Positions 17,011-25,707 of a stretch of 64,000 nucleotides of DNA are shown here, in pieces (within the stretch, counting starts at the first letter, position 1; every line of letters starts with the position of its first letter). The stretch spans positions 3,410,001 through 3,474,000 of the forward strand of contig NZ_CP166097.1 in NCBI RefSeq assembly GCF_041228105.1, given 5' to 3'. Origin of the DNA: Pectobacterium aroidearum. Its GTDB lineage: Bacteria > Pseudomonadota > Gammaproteobacteria > Enterobacterales > Enterobacteriaceae. The notes beneath the pieces are model-generated. The model ran no database searches and was not told where the DNA came from. It saw nothing but the letters and a program-made list of their open reading frames with translations. Made by a program: the position numbers and the translations under genes.

Positions 17011-18327
17011 TTATCCCTGCTGGGCAGGCTGCGTACTGATTCCCTTTATTTCGCGCTCGTAGGCCTGTGCTTTTTTCTCATCAAACTGGTGTTCCCACTT
17101 AGCGATGACCAGCACCGCCAGCGCATTCCCTACCACATTCAGCGCGGTACGCGCCATGTCGAGGATACGGTCAACGCCCGCAATGAATGCCAGACCTTCC
17201 AGCGGAATCCCGACGCTACCCAACGTAGCCAGCAGCACAACAAATGACACACCCGGTACGCCGGCAATGCCTTTGGACGTCAACATCAGCGTCAACACCA
17301 GCACGATTTCCTGCCCAATTGACAGTTCGATGCCGTATAGCTGCGCGATGAAGATCGCCGCAATACTCTGGTATAGCGTCGAGCCATCGAGGTTAAAAGA
17401 GTAGCCGGTCGGTACGACGAAGCTGGTAATCGACTTCGGCGCGCCATAGGCTTCCATTTTTTCGATGATACGCGGCAGCACGGTTTCTGAACTCGCTGTA
17501 GAGTACGCGAGGATCAGTTCATCTTTCAGTATGCGGATCAGCATTGTAATACGTAGCTTACACAGCCGAGCAACGATGCCGAGCACCACCAGCGCGAAGA
17601 AGAAAATCGCGGCGTAAACCAGCATAACCAGCTTGGCCAACGGCCACAGCGACGCAAAACCGAAGTTGGCCACCGTAACGGAAATCAGCGCAAATACCCC
17701 AACCGGTGCATAGCGCATGATCATGTGGGTCACCTTGAACATCGTTTCCGACACGCCGCGGAAGACGTTCAGCAGCGGGTCACGGTGATCTTTCGGCAAC
17801 GAAGAGAGCCCCAAACCAAACAGCACGGAGAAGAAAATAATCGGCAGCATTTCACCGTGTGCCATCGCCGCGAAGATATTCGGTGGGATCAGCGACAGCA
17901 CCGTCCCCACCAGACTGTGCGAACCGCTCTGCACCTGCTCGGTGGTCTTTTGATACTGCGAGATATCCACGGCGGTCAGCGTCGACATGTCAATGCCGTG
18001 GCCTGGTTGGAAGATGTTCGCCAGCGTGATGCCCAGGATAATCGCCACCGTCGTGATAATTTCAAAATAGAGAATGGTTTTGAAGCCGATGCGCCCAAGC
18101 TTTTTGGCATCCCCTACACCCGCAATCCCGACAATCAATGTGGCGATCACGATCGGGACAACAATCATTTTAATCAGGCGGATAAAGATGTCGCCCGCAG
18201 GGCTAAGAATATTGCTGATGAGCCACTGGCGGCTTTCTTGTTGTTCATGCAGCACGGCACCGAGTGCAATACCAAGAACCAACGCGATAAGGATTTGCCA
18301 GGCAAGGCTGATTTTTTGTGTTTTCAT
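17011..18327 (-). CDS. gltP: Proton/glutamate-aspartate symporter GltP
   Basis: 438-residue inner-membrane symporter of the DAACS (SLC1-like) family. Its start MKTQKISLAWQILIAL matches E. coli GltP (there MKNIKFSLAWQILFAM). The family substrate-site features are STASSETVLPRI (HP1 region, about 280), GYSFNLDGSTLYQ (TM7 region) and AGVDRILDMARTALNVVGNAL (TM8). An alternative ATG two codons upstream (18333) cannot be excluded. E. coli GltP is known to be inhibited by cysteate, so its placement between the sulfonate-type operons and cbl may not be accidental. Transcription is independent, since it starts about 500 bp from cbl's end. Confidence 0.9.
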   Translation of the reverse strand: MKTQKISLAWQILIALVLGIALGAVLHEQQESRQWLISNILSPAGDIFIRLIKMIVVPIVIATLIVGIAGVGDAKKLGRIGFKTILYFEIITTVAIILGITLANIFQPGHGIDMSTLTAVDISQYQKTTEQVQSGSHSLVGTVLSLIPPNIFAAMAHGEMLPIIFFSVLFGLGLSSLPKDHRDPLLNVFRGVSETMFKVTHMIMRYAPVGVFALISVTVANFGFASLWPLAKLVMLVYAAIFFFALVVLGIVARLCKLRITMLIRILKDELILAYSTASSETVLPRIIEKMEAYGAPKSITSFVVPTGYSFNLDGSTLYQSIAAIFIAQLYGIELSIGQEIVLVLTLMLTSKGIAGVPGVSFVVLLATLGSVGIPLEGLAFIAGVDRILDMARTALNVVGNALAVLVIAKWEHQFDEKKAQAYEREIKGISTQPAQQG

Positions 18328-18821
18328 CGTCATTTTCCGTTTTAAACTCCCCGCCATCACAAACATGGCGCTAGCGCGACTCCGGCGCAATGCGAACCGA
18401 AAAAATCAACGTGGAGGTGACTGACTATTGAGAAGGATGTCTGATGGATTATCCCGCATCTTGCAAGCTGCACACGCGCGGTTCAAAACGCACACGTTTT
18501 ATCCTGCCGCTCGAATGATTTAGGGTAATTTTTCTATTATGATACAAAAACCGTTAACATAATTATTCAATAAAAACGCACAAGTATTTGTATCACTTAA
18601 CAAAAATACAGACATAAGTTATTGTTATGGCAGGAATGCTACTATTCCAGCACGATCAGATCAAGCAGATTGTCGGCACGATAAACCATATTTATGCTGA
18701 ATCGAGCCCAGAAAACGGCAGGCATCGCGCTACAAGAAATCGCGGCGAAATCGAAAGGAAAATGTCAGCCCAACCAGAAAAAACGCTGGCTGGGCATCGG
18801 GTTAGGAAACGATGCTGTTAC
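18328..18821. other. 494-bp region: gltP promoter side and cbl 3' end
   Basis: No gene supported. 18490-18620 is AT-rich and probably carries the gltP promoter (minus strand). The right end has the cbl terminator. Confidence 0.6.
18768..18795 (-). terminator. Probable cbl terminator
   Basis: GCCCAACCAG / CTGGCTGGGC stem with one mismatch around an A-rich loop, about 30 bp after the cbl stop on the minus strand. The T tract is weak. Confidence 0.55.
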
Positions 18822-19775
18822 TCAGATTTGGTAATCAATCACCGCTTCATCGTTATCCGAGAACACCTTATCTTTAATCTCATCCAGCGACAGTTCTGTA
18901 TTACACAGCTGAATAAATTTCCAGGCATAGTTACGCTGTAACTGACCCTTTTTTAATCCCAGCCAGACGGTATTCGCTTCAAACAAATGCTCGGCATTTA
19001 ACCGCACCAACCCGGTATCGCGCGCGGGATCGTACGACATATCGGCCACAATCCCGACGCCGAGCCCCAGCTCAACATAGGTTTTAATCACATCCGAATC
19101 CTGCGCGCTCAGCGTAATATCCGGTGACATCCCCACGGCCTGAAACGCACGATCCAAACGCGAGCGACCGGTAATTCCCTGACGATAGGTAATCAGCGGC
19201 TCCGCATTGAGCATCTCTAGCGTAATAACCCGCTCCTGCGTCAGCGGGTGATCCTCCGGCACAATGACGGAATGGTGCCAGCGATAGTAGGAGAACGCTG
19301 CCAGCGAGGGGTCGTTAATCAACTGCTCACTGGCAATACCGATATCCGCTTCACCGGAATGGAGCATCGCCACGATCTCATCCGGCGTGCCCTGATTCAG
19401 CACCAGACGCACCTGTGGGTACAGAGAACGGAAGGCTTTAATCACCGGCGGCAGGCTGTAACGCGCCTGCGTATGCGTGGTCGCGATCACCAACTGGCCG
19501 GTATCGTTATTGGTGAAAACATTCGCTAGCCGCCGAATATTGCTGGCGTCATTCAGAATGCGCTCCGCCACCACCAGCAGCTCTTTTCCCGGTTCGGTCA
19601 TACCTAACAGGCGTTTGCCACGACGAATGAAGATTTCAATCCCCAGCTCTTCTTCCAGCTCGCGGATATGGCGGCTCACGCCGGATTGAGAGGTAAACAG
19701 CGTATTCGCCACCTCGGTCAGGTTGTAATTGCACCGTGCTGATTCACGAATAATCTTCAGTTGCTGAAAGTTCAC
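18822..19775 (-). CDS. cbl: LysR-type regulator Cbl (CysB-like)
   Basis: 317-residue LysR regulator, closely matching E. coli Cbl across its length: MNFQQLKIIRESAR at the start, TSQSGVSRHIRELEEELGIEIF in the helix-turn-helix (about 28-50), ATTHTQARYSLPPVIKAFR opening the effector domain, and the C-terminus ending IDYQI. Cbl activates tau and ssu sulfonate-utilisation genes under sulfate starvation and senses adenosine phosphosulfate. The start codon is GTG at 19775 with GGGAG upstream. In E. coli cbl lies next to nac; here it lies beside two sulfonate-type transporters, which are its likely targets. It is distinguished from CysB by the shorter and different C-terminus. Confidence 0.9.
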   Translation of the reverse strand: MNFQQLKIIRESARCNYNLTEVANTLFTSQSGVSRHIRELEEELGIEIFIRRGKRLLGMTEPGKELLVVAERILNDASNIRRLANVFTNNDTGQLVIATTHTQARYSLPPVIKAFRSLYPQVRLVLNQGTPDEIVAMLHSGEADIGIASEQLINDPSLAAFSYYRWHHSVIVPEDHPLTQERVITLEMLNAEPLITYRQGITGRSRLDRAFQAVGMSPDITLSAQDSDVIKTYVELGLGVGIVADMSYDPARDTGLVRLNAEHLFEANTVWLGLKKGQLQRNYAWKFIQLCNTELSLDEIKDKVFSDNDEAVIDYQI

Positions 19776-20135
19776 CTTTCACTCCCTTGTCCTTTATTAC
19801 AGATAGCAATATTGATGCAAGTAATGAGAGCCAGAACAAATAAGCAAATGGAGTTGATTATATTTTTTTATACTAACGGTATGTCTGCCGCACAGCCTTA
19901 CCTAACAAGAAATAGACATAAATTTTAAAATCAAAAAGTTAGACAACGCTACTTTTGTCACGCGCGCGCCGTCAATCAACCATTTCGCTATGATTTATGC
20001 CTTTCTGATCTATTTATCCCGGCGTTTTTATCCGCTTTTTCAGCATTTCCGCTCACGCTAAATAGGCCACACGACTTCAAGCTGACGTGCTATCGCTGCT
20101 ATGATGGAAATCAGAATGAGAGACAAGGTGACAAC
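19776..20135. other. 360-bp divergent intergenic region between cbl and an araC-type gene
   Basis: No gene supported. The part near cbl (19850-19950) is AT-rich and likely holds its promoter, where CysB would act. No operator recognised. Confidence 0.5.
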
Positions 20136-20969
20136 ATGCAGGGTGTTCCGGAACAATTTACCGATGAGAGAGACTATGCCCAGTTCCGGCATTTGCCGAC
20201 GCTGCCCGGCATTGAGCTTTATCACGCGCACATCTGCCGTTATGCCTTTGAACCACACACGCATGAGGCGTTTGGTATTGGCACCATTGACGACGGCGCA
20301 GAGCAATTCCGCTACCGTGGCGCCAAGCATATTGCACCTGTCGATTCACTCGTGTTGATGAACCCTGATGAACTGCATACGGGGGAATCAGCGACGGAAG
20401 ACGGCTGGCGCTATCGCATGATCTACATCCCGCCCGATGTGCTGGAGAACGTCTCCGGTGAGAAAGGCTGGTGGTTTACCGATGTCGTGCGCCACGATCC
20501 CGCAACGGCACGTCAGTTGGCGATGACGCTGGCCGCGATGTGGCAGACAACCGACCCATTAACGAGTGAAAGCCTGCTACTGTCGTTGATTGAACTTTTC
20601 CGACCACATGCGCACATCGCGCAACGCCAGATGATTGAACCGCTGCACCGCTTTGATGTAGTGAAAGCCTACCTGCGGGAGAACTTCGCTCATCCCGTTA
20701 CCTTAAAAGATCTGGCGGCGCTGGTGTCCCTAAGCCCATATCATTTTCTGCGCCAGTTCAAAGCTCAGTATCACGTCACGCCACACCAGATGCTGATGGC
20801 AATTCGGCTGTATGAGGCGAAACAGATGCTGACGCGCGGTATGGCGGCCGCTCATGTCGCCATCGCCGTCGGGCTAACCGATCAGGCACATCTGACACGC
20901 ACCTTCGCTCAGCGCTATGGCGTCACGCCCATTCGCTACCAAAAGCAGGTTTATCCGGTTCGGCGTTAA
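20136..20969 (+). CDS. AraC-family transcriptional regulator
   Basis: 277 residues. An N-terminal cupin-like ligand domain (about 20-150, with HTHEAFGIGTIDDG and PDELHTGES) precedes a C-terminal pair of helix-turn-helix motifs (about 175-272: VTLKDLAALVSLSPYHFLRQFK and HVAIAVGLTDQAHLTRTFAQRYGVTP). This arrangement is typical of the YdeO/AraC group that regulates an adjacent exporter. The EamA transporter gene follows 99 bp downstream on the same strand and is the likely target. AAGGTG precedes ATG 20136. Ligand unknown. Confidence 0.85.
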   Translation: MQGVPEQFTDERDYAQFRHLPTLPGIELYHAHICRYAFEPHTHEAFGIGTIDDGAEQFRYRGAKHIAPVDSLVLMNPDELHTGESATEDGWRYRMIYIPPDVLENVSGEKGWWFTDVVRHDPATARQLAMTLAAMWQTTDPLTSESLLLSLIELFRPHAHIAQRQMIEPLHRFDVVKAYLRENFAHPVTLKDLAALVSLSPYHFLRQFKAQYHVTPHQMLMAIRLYEAKQMLTRGMAAAHVAIAVGLTDQAHLTRTFAQRYGVTPIRYQKQVYPVRR

Positions 20970-21068
20970 CCTCCTCCCTCGGATAATAAACAGCAATATC
21001 CTACAATAATTCACCGCCGACTCCCCCTAGACTGGCGCGATGCATTATTGTGAAAAAATGGGTTTATC

Positions 21069-22046
21069 ATGTTAATCGGTGTTTTATTTGCGCTAGCCGC
21101 CGGCCTCATGTGGGGGCTGATTTTCGTTGGGCCGCTGATCGTACCGGACTATTCTGCTGCCTTGCAGTCCACCGGACGCTATCTGGCCTTTGGACTGATT
21201 GCCTTACCGCTGGCGTGGCTCGATCGTCGTCGTCTGCGTCAGTTAACCCGTCGCGACTGGCTGGAAGCCACGAAACTCACGGTTATCGGTAACTTGCTGT
21301 ACTACTTTCTGCTCGCCAGCGCCATCCAGCGTACCGGCGCGCCGATCTCGACGATGATTATCGGCACCCTTCCCGTGGTGATTTCCGTTACCGCCAATGT
21401 GTTGTACAGCAAGCATGATGGCCGCGTGGCCTGGCGTCGGCTGCTGCCCTCGCTGCTGCTGATTGCGGCCGGTCTGGTCTGCGTTAACATTGCGGAACTG
21501 AAAGGAACGACCGTTGAATTCGATTTATGGCGCTATGCCAGCGGCATTGCGATGGCATTTTGCGCGGTCATTTGCTGGACCTGGTATCCGCTGCGTAACG
21601 CCCGCTGGCTCCGCGACCACAAAGACAATACGCCGACCACCTGGGCTACAGCGCAAGGGCTGGTCACGCTACCGCTGGCACTGCTGGGCTATCTGCTGGT
21701 ATGCGGTCATCTGGCGCTAACGGACAGTACCTTTACGCAGCCGTTCGGCCCGCGACCTGAAGTTTTTATTCCGCTGATGATTGCGATTGGGCTGTTTTGC
21801 TCATGGATCGGTACGCTGTGCTGGAATGAAGCCAGCCAGCGCCTGCCGACAGTGCTGGTAGGGCCATTGATTGTGTTTGAAACGCTGGCGGGGCTGGCCT
21901 ACGCCTTCATCATCCGGCAATCCTGGCCACCGCTGCTGACGCTTTGCGGCATCAGTTGTCTGATTGTCGGCGTGATCTACGCCATGCGGGTGAAACCGGA
22001 ACCTGTGGTGGTAGCCGTCCCGGTGCCGGTTTCACGGACAGAGTAA
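21069..22046 (+). CDS. EamA/DMT-family transporter
   Basis: 325-residue inner-membrane protein with ten predicted helices in two EamA repeats (about 3-140 and 155-300). Conserved features include LAAGLMWGLIFVGP at the start of repeat 1 and TGAPISTMIIGTLPVVI at the end of the first half. Members export amino acids or metabolites. It probably acts with the AraC regulator upstream. Substrate not predictable. Confidence 0.82.
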   Translation: MLIGVLFALAAGLMWGLIFVGPLIVPDYSAALQSTGRYLAFGLIALPLAWLDRRRLRQLTRRDWLEATKLTVIGNLLYYFLLASAIQRTGAPISTMIIGTLPVVISVTANVLYSKHDGRVAWRRLLPSLLLIAAGLVCVNIAELKGTTVEFDLWRYASGIAMAFCAVICWTWYPLRNARWLRDHKDNTPTTWATAQGLVTLPLALLGYLLVCGHLALTDSTFTQPFGPRPEVFIPLMIAIGLFCSWIGTLCWNEASQRLPTVLVGPLIVFETLAGLAYAFIIRQSWPPLLTLCGISCLIVGVIYAMRVKPEPVVVAVPVPVSRTE

Positions 22047-22072
22047 ACGCACGCCTGACACACTGTGAAAAT

Positions 22073-22093
22073 AGCCGGCCTTTATGTCCGGCT
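22073..22093 (-). terminator. Terminator of the iron-uptake operon
   Basis: AGCCGG / CCGGCT stem overlapping the stop codon of the last operon gene, followed on the minus strand by ATTTTC. It is short but well placed between convergent genes. Confidence 0.55.
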
Positions 22094-22579
22094 TGCCAGC
22101 TTCTGGAATAGCGCGGTCAGTTGCGCTTCATCTCTTGCGCCCTGATGCTGATCGGTCACCTTGCCGTTGGCATCAATGATAAATGAGGTCGGCGTGCCGC
22201 TGACCTGATAACGCTCTTTGGTAATGCCCAACTGATCGCGCACCACCGGATAGGTCACGTTATGGTGCGCCAGCATTGACGTGATATCCACGCCGTCAGG
22301 ATCGGTGTTCACCGCGACCACCACCACTTTATCGCCATACTCCTGACTCAGCTTCTCCAGCGCGCCCATTTCAACCATGCAGCCGCCGCAGCCCGATGAC
22401 CAGAAATTCAGGTACACGCTTTTCCCCTGCCAGCGCGACAGATCCACCTGCTGGCCAGCTAAATCGTAGGCCGCCAGTGCCGGTGCCTGCGCCCCAACGC
22501 TCACCTGTTCTTCCTTACAGCCGCTCAGCGCCACGACGCCCAGCAGGCAAAACGCAGTAATCCCGTTACGCCATTTCAT
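22082..22579 (-). CDS. TlpA-like thioredoxin-fold lipoprotein
   Basis: 165 residues. The signal peptide ends in a lipobox ALSGC (Cys21), so the protein is membrane-anchored. The thioredoxin fold has FWSSGCGGC with redox cysteines 64 and 67, and the cis-proline loop is SGTPTSF. The start at MKWRNG overlaps the ATPase gene by 14 bp. In Campylobacter the P19/FTR1 iron locus also ends with thioredoxin-like genes (Cj1664/Cj1665), so this is the matching component. It probably keeps a periplasmic partner (P19 or the cysteine-rich DUF2318 protein) reduced during iron transfer. The mechanism is inference. Confidence 0.85.
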   Translation of the reverse strand: MKWRNGITAFCLLGVVALSGCKEEQVSVGAQAPALAAYDLAGQQVDLSRWQGKSVYLNFWSSGCGGCMVEMGALEKLSQEYGDKVVVVAVNTDPDGVDITSMLAHHNVTYPVVRDQLGITKERYQVSGTPTSFIIDANGKVTDQHQGARDEAQLTALFQKLASRT

Positions 22580-23282
22580 GATGATTGACCTCTTCACCAA
22601 AATACTTGCCGTGTTGCAGGCGGATAATGCGGTCAGCAAACCGCCCCAGCTCAGGGTTGTGTGTCACCATCACAATGGTACGCCCCTGCCGGTGCAGATC
22701 TTTCAGCAGATCCAGCACGCGTTGTTCGTTCTCTTCGTCCAGATTTCCCGTTGGTTCATCAGCGAAAATCACAGGAGGCTCGTTCACCAACGCACGGGCG
22801 ATACACACACGCTGCTGTTCACCACCGGAAAGCTGGCTCGGTAAGTGATTCACGCGATGCGCCAGCCCCACCTGATCCAGCACGCGCTGTGCCACCGCTT
22901 CATCGACCACGCTGTGGTAATGCTGCGCCAGCATTACGTTCTCCAGCGCGGTCAAAAACGGAATCAGGTGGAACTGCTGAAAGACCAACCCAATCTTATC
23001 AGCACGAAATTGACGCCGTCCTTCCTCGTCCAGCGCAGCCGCATCGACACCATCCAGCAATACCTGTCCTTCGCTCACCGTATCCAGACAGGTAAGAATA
23101 TTCATCAGCGTGGTTTTACCCGAGCCAGACGCGCCCATGATGGCGACAAACTCGCCACGCGCAATGCGGATATTGATGTTCTCCAGCGCGGTAACCTGAC
23201 CAAAGCGTTTATAGAGCTGGCGAGTTTCAATCACCGCCTCCGCTGCCTGTGCCTTTTCCTGCACATTCACCTCTACAGACAT
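22566..23282 (-). CDS. ABC transporter ATP-binding protein of the FTR1-P19 iron locus (MacB/LolD-like)
   Basis: 238 residues: Walker A GASGSGKT at 50-57, [14 protein letters not shown] signature and [14 protein letters not shown]alker B. This is the LolD/MacB/FtsE-type subfamily that works with FtsX-like permeases. It starts 4 bp after the first permease gene, with AGGAG inside that gene's end. It corresponds to Cj1663 in the Campylobacter locus. Its role in iron uptake is not settled for the family; it may power a mechanotransmission step rather than import. Confidence 0.87.
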   Translation of the reverse strand: MSVEVNVQEKAQAAEAVIETRQLYKRFGQVTALENINIRIARGEFVAIMGASGSGKTTLMNILTCLDTVSEGQVLLDGVDAAALDEEGRRQFRADKIGLVFQQFHLIPFLTALENVMLAQHYHSVVDEAVAQRVLDQVGLAHRVNHLPSQLSGGEQQRVCIARALVNEPPVIFADEPTGNLDEENEQRVLDLLKDLHRQGRTIVMVTHNPELGRFADRIIRLQHGKYFGEEVNHHEMA

Positions 23283-23286
23283 CGAG

Positions 23287-24408
23287 CTACTCTCCTTTCA
23301 AGACTTTGGCCGGTTCGACATAAATCGCCCGCCGGGTGGGAACCACCGCCGCTACCGCAGCAACCAGCAATGATAGCCCCAGCGTGAGCGGGAATACCGG
23401 TAAACGCAGCGAGATTGTTGCGTTGAAGACGGCCATCCCCAGCACCTGTGCCAGCAGATAACCCAGCAGCGAACCACACACCACGGCCGCCAGCGCGATA
23501 ATGCCGGTTTCCGCCAGCATCTGCCGAATAATGTCTCGTCCGCTCGCGCCCAGCGCTTTCTGTAGCGCAAACTCGCGCGCGCGTTCCCCGACAATCGCCA
23601 TCAGCGTAGTGTTGACACACAGTGAAGACAATACGAGGATCACCGCCGATACCAGTCCCATCAGCCCTTTGATTTTATTCAGCACCTGGCCTTCCGACGC
23701 CGATACTTTCAGGATCGGGCGGATCTCCAGTTGCGGATACTGCTGCTGGAGTTGGGCGGCGAAGCGATCGACCTGTCCCAGATCGTTGCTGACGCTCAGC
23801 AGCGCATTACTGATCGCGCCTTCTTTATCCAGCCACTTCTGCGCCAGCTCCAGATTGACGATCAGCATGTTGTCCGTCGCATCGCCGGATTCTACGATGC
23901 CTTTGATCTGCAGCCGCTGTTTCCCGCCGTCGCCCACCAGCGTGATGCTGTCGCCGACGTTAACGTTCAGCCGCTGCGCCAGCTTCACCCCGATCATCGC
24001 ATTACGATCGTCGAAGCTCACGCCAATCCAGTTACCCGTGACCTGCCAGTACGGCGCCAGTTGCCGCAACGACTCGAACCACACGCCCATCAGCACCACT
24101 TTTTCCAGCTCCGTACGCGCCATACCGTACAGATAAGGGCTGGATGCATTGATCAAGCCAGATGGCGCGTTGTCGATAATCGGCTGAAACGTACTCTGTG
24201 GGATCGTATTGCCCCGCGCCGGACCGATGTAAAAATTCGCGCCGAAGGTACGCAGCTCCTGGCTCATCTTGGCGTTGATATCGAAATAGACGGCAGACAT
24301 CGCCGTCACAATCGCCGCCCCGACCATCAGCGCCGCGAACACCACGCTGACGCGTTGCATACGTAACCGCAGCGCGCGGAACACCAGCCGCCAGAACATA
24401 CTGTTCAT
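23287..24408 (-). CDS. FtsX-like permease of the FTR1-P19 iron locus (first of two)
   Basis: About 373 residues. An N-terminal helix (about 20-42) is followed by a periplasmic MacB-type core domain (about 45-240), then three C-terminal helices with the ALQKALGASGRDIIRQMLAE motif of FtsX permeases. The exact start is uncertain: ATG 24408 and ATG 24399 are both possible, and an ATG at 24426 would overlap the upstream permease by 11 bp. I chose 24408 to avoid that overlap while keeping the first helix complete. It is probably a heterodimer with the next permease. Confidence 0.82.
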   Translation of the reverse strand: MNSMFWRLVFRALRLRMQRVSVVFAALMVGAAIVTAMSAVYFDINAKMSQELRTFGANFYIGPARGNTIPQSTFQPIIDNAPSGLINASSPYLYGMARTELEKVVLMGVWFESLRQLAPYWQVTGNWIGVSFDDRNAMIGVKLAQRLNVNVGDSITLVGDGGKQRLQIKGIVESGDATDNMLIVNLELAQKWLDKEGAISNALLSVSNDLGQVDRFAAQLQQQYPQLEIRPILKVSASEGQVLNKIKGLMGLVSAVILVLSSLCVNTTLMAIVGERAREFALQKALGASGRDIIRQMLAETGIIALAAVVCGSLLGYLLAQVLGMAVFNATISLRLPVFPLTLGLSLLVAAVAAVVPTRRAIYVEPAKVLKGE

Positions 24409-24415
24409 CCAGCTA

Positions 24416-25705
24416 TTAGCGCCCATACAGCACCTCCACCGGATACAGCCCGGCAATCCGGCGCGCCGGGAACCACGTTCCGATGATGGCAATTAACACC
24501 GAGATCACCAGTACGCAGGGAATCACGATCCACGCGAAACTCAGGGGTACGCCGAACAGCATCAGGCCAATGGCTTTCGCCAATCCCCAGCCTGCGACGC
24601 AGCCCGCGATCCCACCGGCCAGCCCGCTCAGTGCCGCTTCGAGATAAAACAGCAGCATGATCTGCCACTGGCGAGCACCCAGCGCTTTCATCAGCCCAAT
24701 CTCTTTGGCACGTTCCATAATCGTGCTGGTCATCAGCGAGGCAATTCCCATTGCAGAAGCGACCAGTGCCGCGAAGGTCACCACCGCCAGAAGCAGTTGG
24801 ATCTTGTCGATCACCACGCCTTCCGAGGCAGCAACCTGCCAAATGGGACGCACCACCGAGCCAGAAATGGCTTCTTCCAACTGGTGCGCAATCGAAGAGA
24901 CATATGCGGTGCAGTACCAGAGGTCATACTCTTCGGCATTCAGCGCTTCCAGATTTTCCCGCGCCCGCCGCGACAGTTCGTTTTCCGGCACGGTTAGCGC
25001 CGACACACGAATCGCCTGAATTTTACCGGCCAGCCCCAGCAGCGATTGCACCGTTGCCAGCGGCATGACCAAACGGCTTTCTTCATCACCCCCGCTGCTC
25101 AGAATGCCGCTCACCTCTACCGTTGCGTCCCCTTTTGCGCCGTGCAGCGCGAGTTTATCCCCGACTTTCCAGCCCGTTTGCGCCGCCAGCTGTTTTCCCA
25201 CCAGCGTCTGCGCCACATTTTCCACCGTCACCGGTTCCTGCGGCCACTGTCCGGCCACCTGCCAGTAAGGGCTAACGGTCATTTGTCCCGTGCGGTAGTC
25301 CTCTTCGTCCGGCACGGAGACAGGCTGAGAAAAGAAGGTGCCCAGCACCGCAACCGGCTGTCCGTTGATCTCAACATCACCGCTCAACAGCGGCGCAAAC
25401 CCGACAATGTTATTGCGCCAGAAGATATCTTTGATATTCGGCAACTCGGCTTCGTCAAGGAAGTCTTGCCCTTCCAGCGGATTACTGCGTTCGCCAAACA
25501 ACGCAGGCAGCGCCGCTTGCCCCGCGGGCTCAATCAGAATATTCGCACCGTAGGACTTCAGCTCGCGCGCCATTTTGTCGCCGATGTCGATGGATACCGC
25601 CAGCAGCGCGGAGATCAACCCCGCCGCCAAAAATACGGTCAGCACCGCCAGCGATTTACGCCGAATATTTCTGCGCCAGGACTGACGTAACAGTCGCCAC
25701 AGCAT
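24416..25705 (-). CDS. FtsX-like permease of the FTR1-P19 iron locus (second of two)
   Basis: 429 residues with the same architecture as its neighbour: N-terminal helix (about 19-40), periplasmic domain, and three C-terminal helices following MERAKEIGLMKALGARQWQIM. The periplasmic domain is longer and contains SSGGDEESRLVMPL. It starts 2 bp after the DUF2318 gene. The pair plus one ATPase matches Cj1661-Cj1663 of Campylobacter. Confidence 0.85.
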   Translation of the reverse strand: MLWRLLRQSWRRNIRRKSLAVLTVFLAAGLISALLAVSIDIGDKMARELKSYGANILIEPAGQAALPALFGERSNPLEGQDFLDEAELPNIKDIFWRNNIVGFAPLLSGDVEINGQPVAVLGTFFSQPVSVPDEEDYRTGQMTVSPYWQVAGQWPQEPVTVENVAQTLVGKQLAAQTGWKVGDKLALHGAKGDATVEVSGILSSGGDEESRLVMPLATVQSLLGLAGKIQAIRVSALTVPENELSRRARENLEALNAEEYDLWYCTAYVSSIAHQLEEAISGSVVRPIWQVAASEGVVIDKIQLLLAVVTFAALVASAMGIASLMTSTIMERAKEIGLMKALGARQWQIMLLFYLEAALSGLAGGIAGCVAGWGLAKAIGLMLFGVPLSFAWIVIPCVLVISVLIAIIGTWFPARRIAGLYPVEVLYGR

Positions 25706-25707
25706 GA

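Noticed and set aside
18627..18941. 104-codon plus-strand open frame near the end of cbl
   Set aside because: It runs antisense through the well-supported cbl C-terminus and its terminator.
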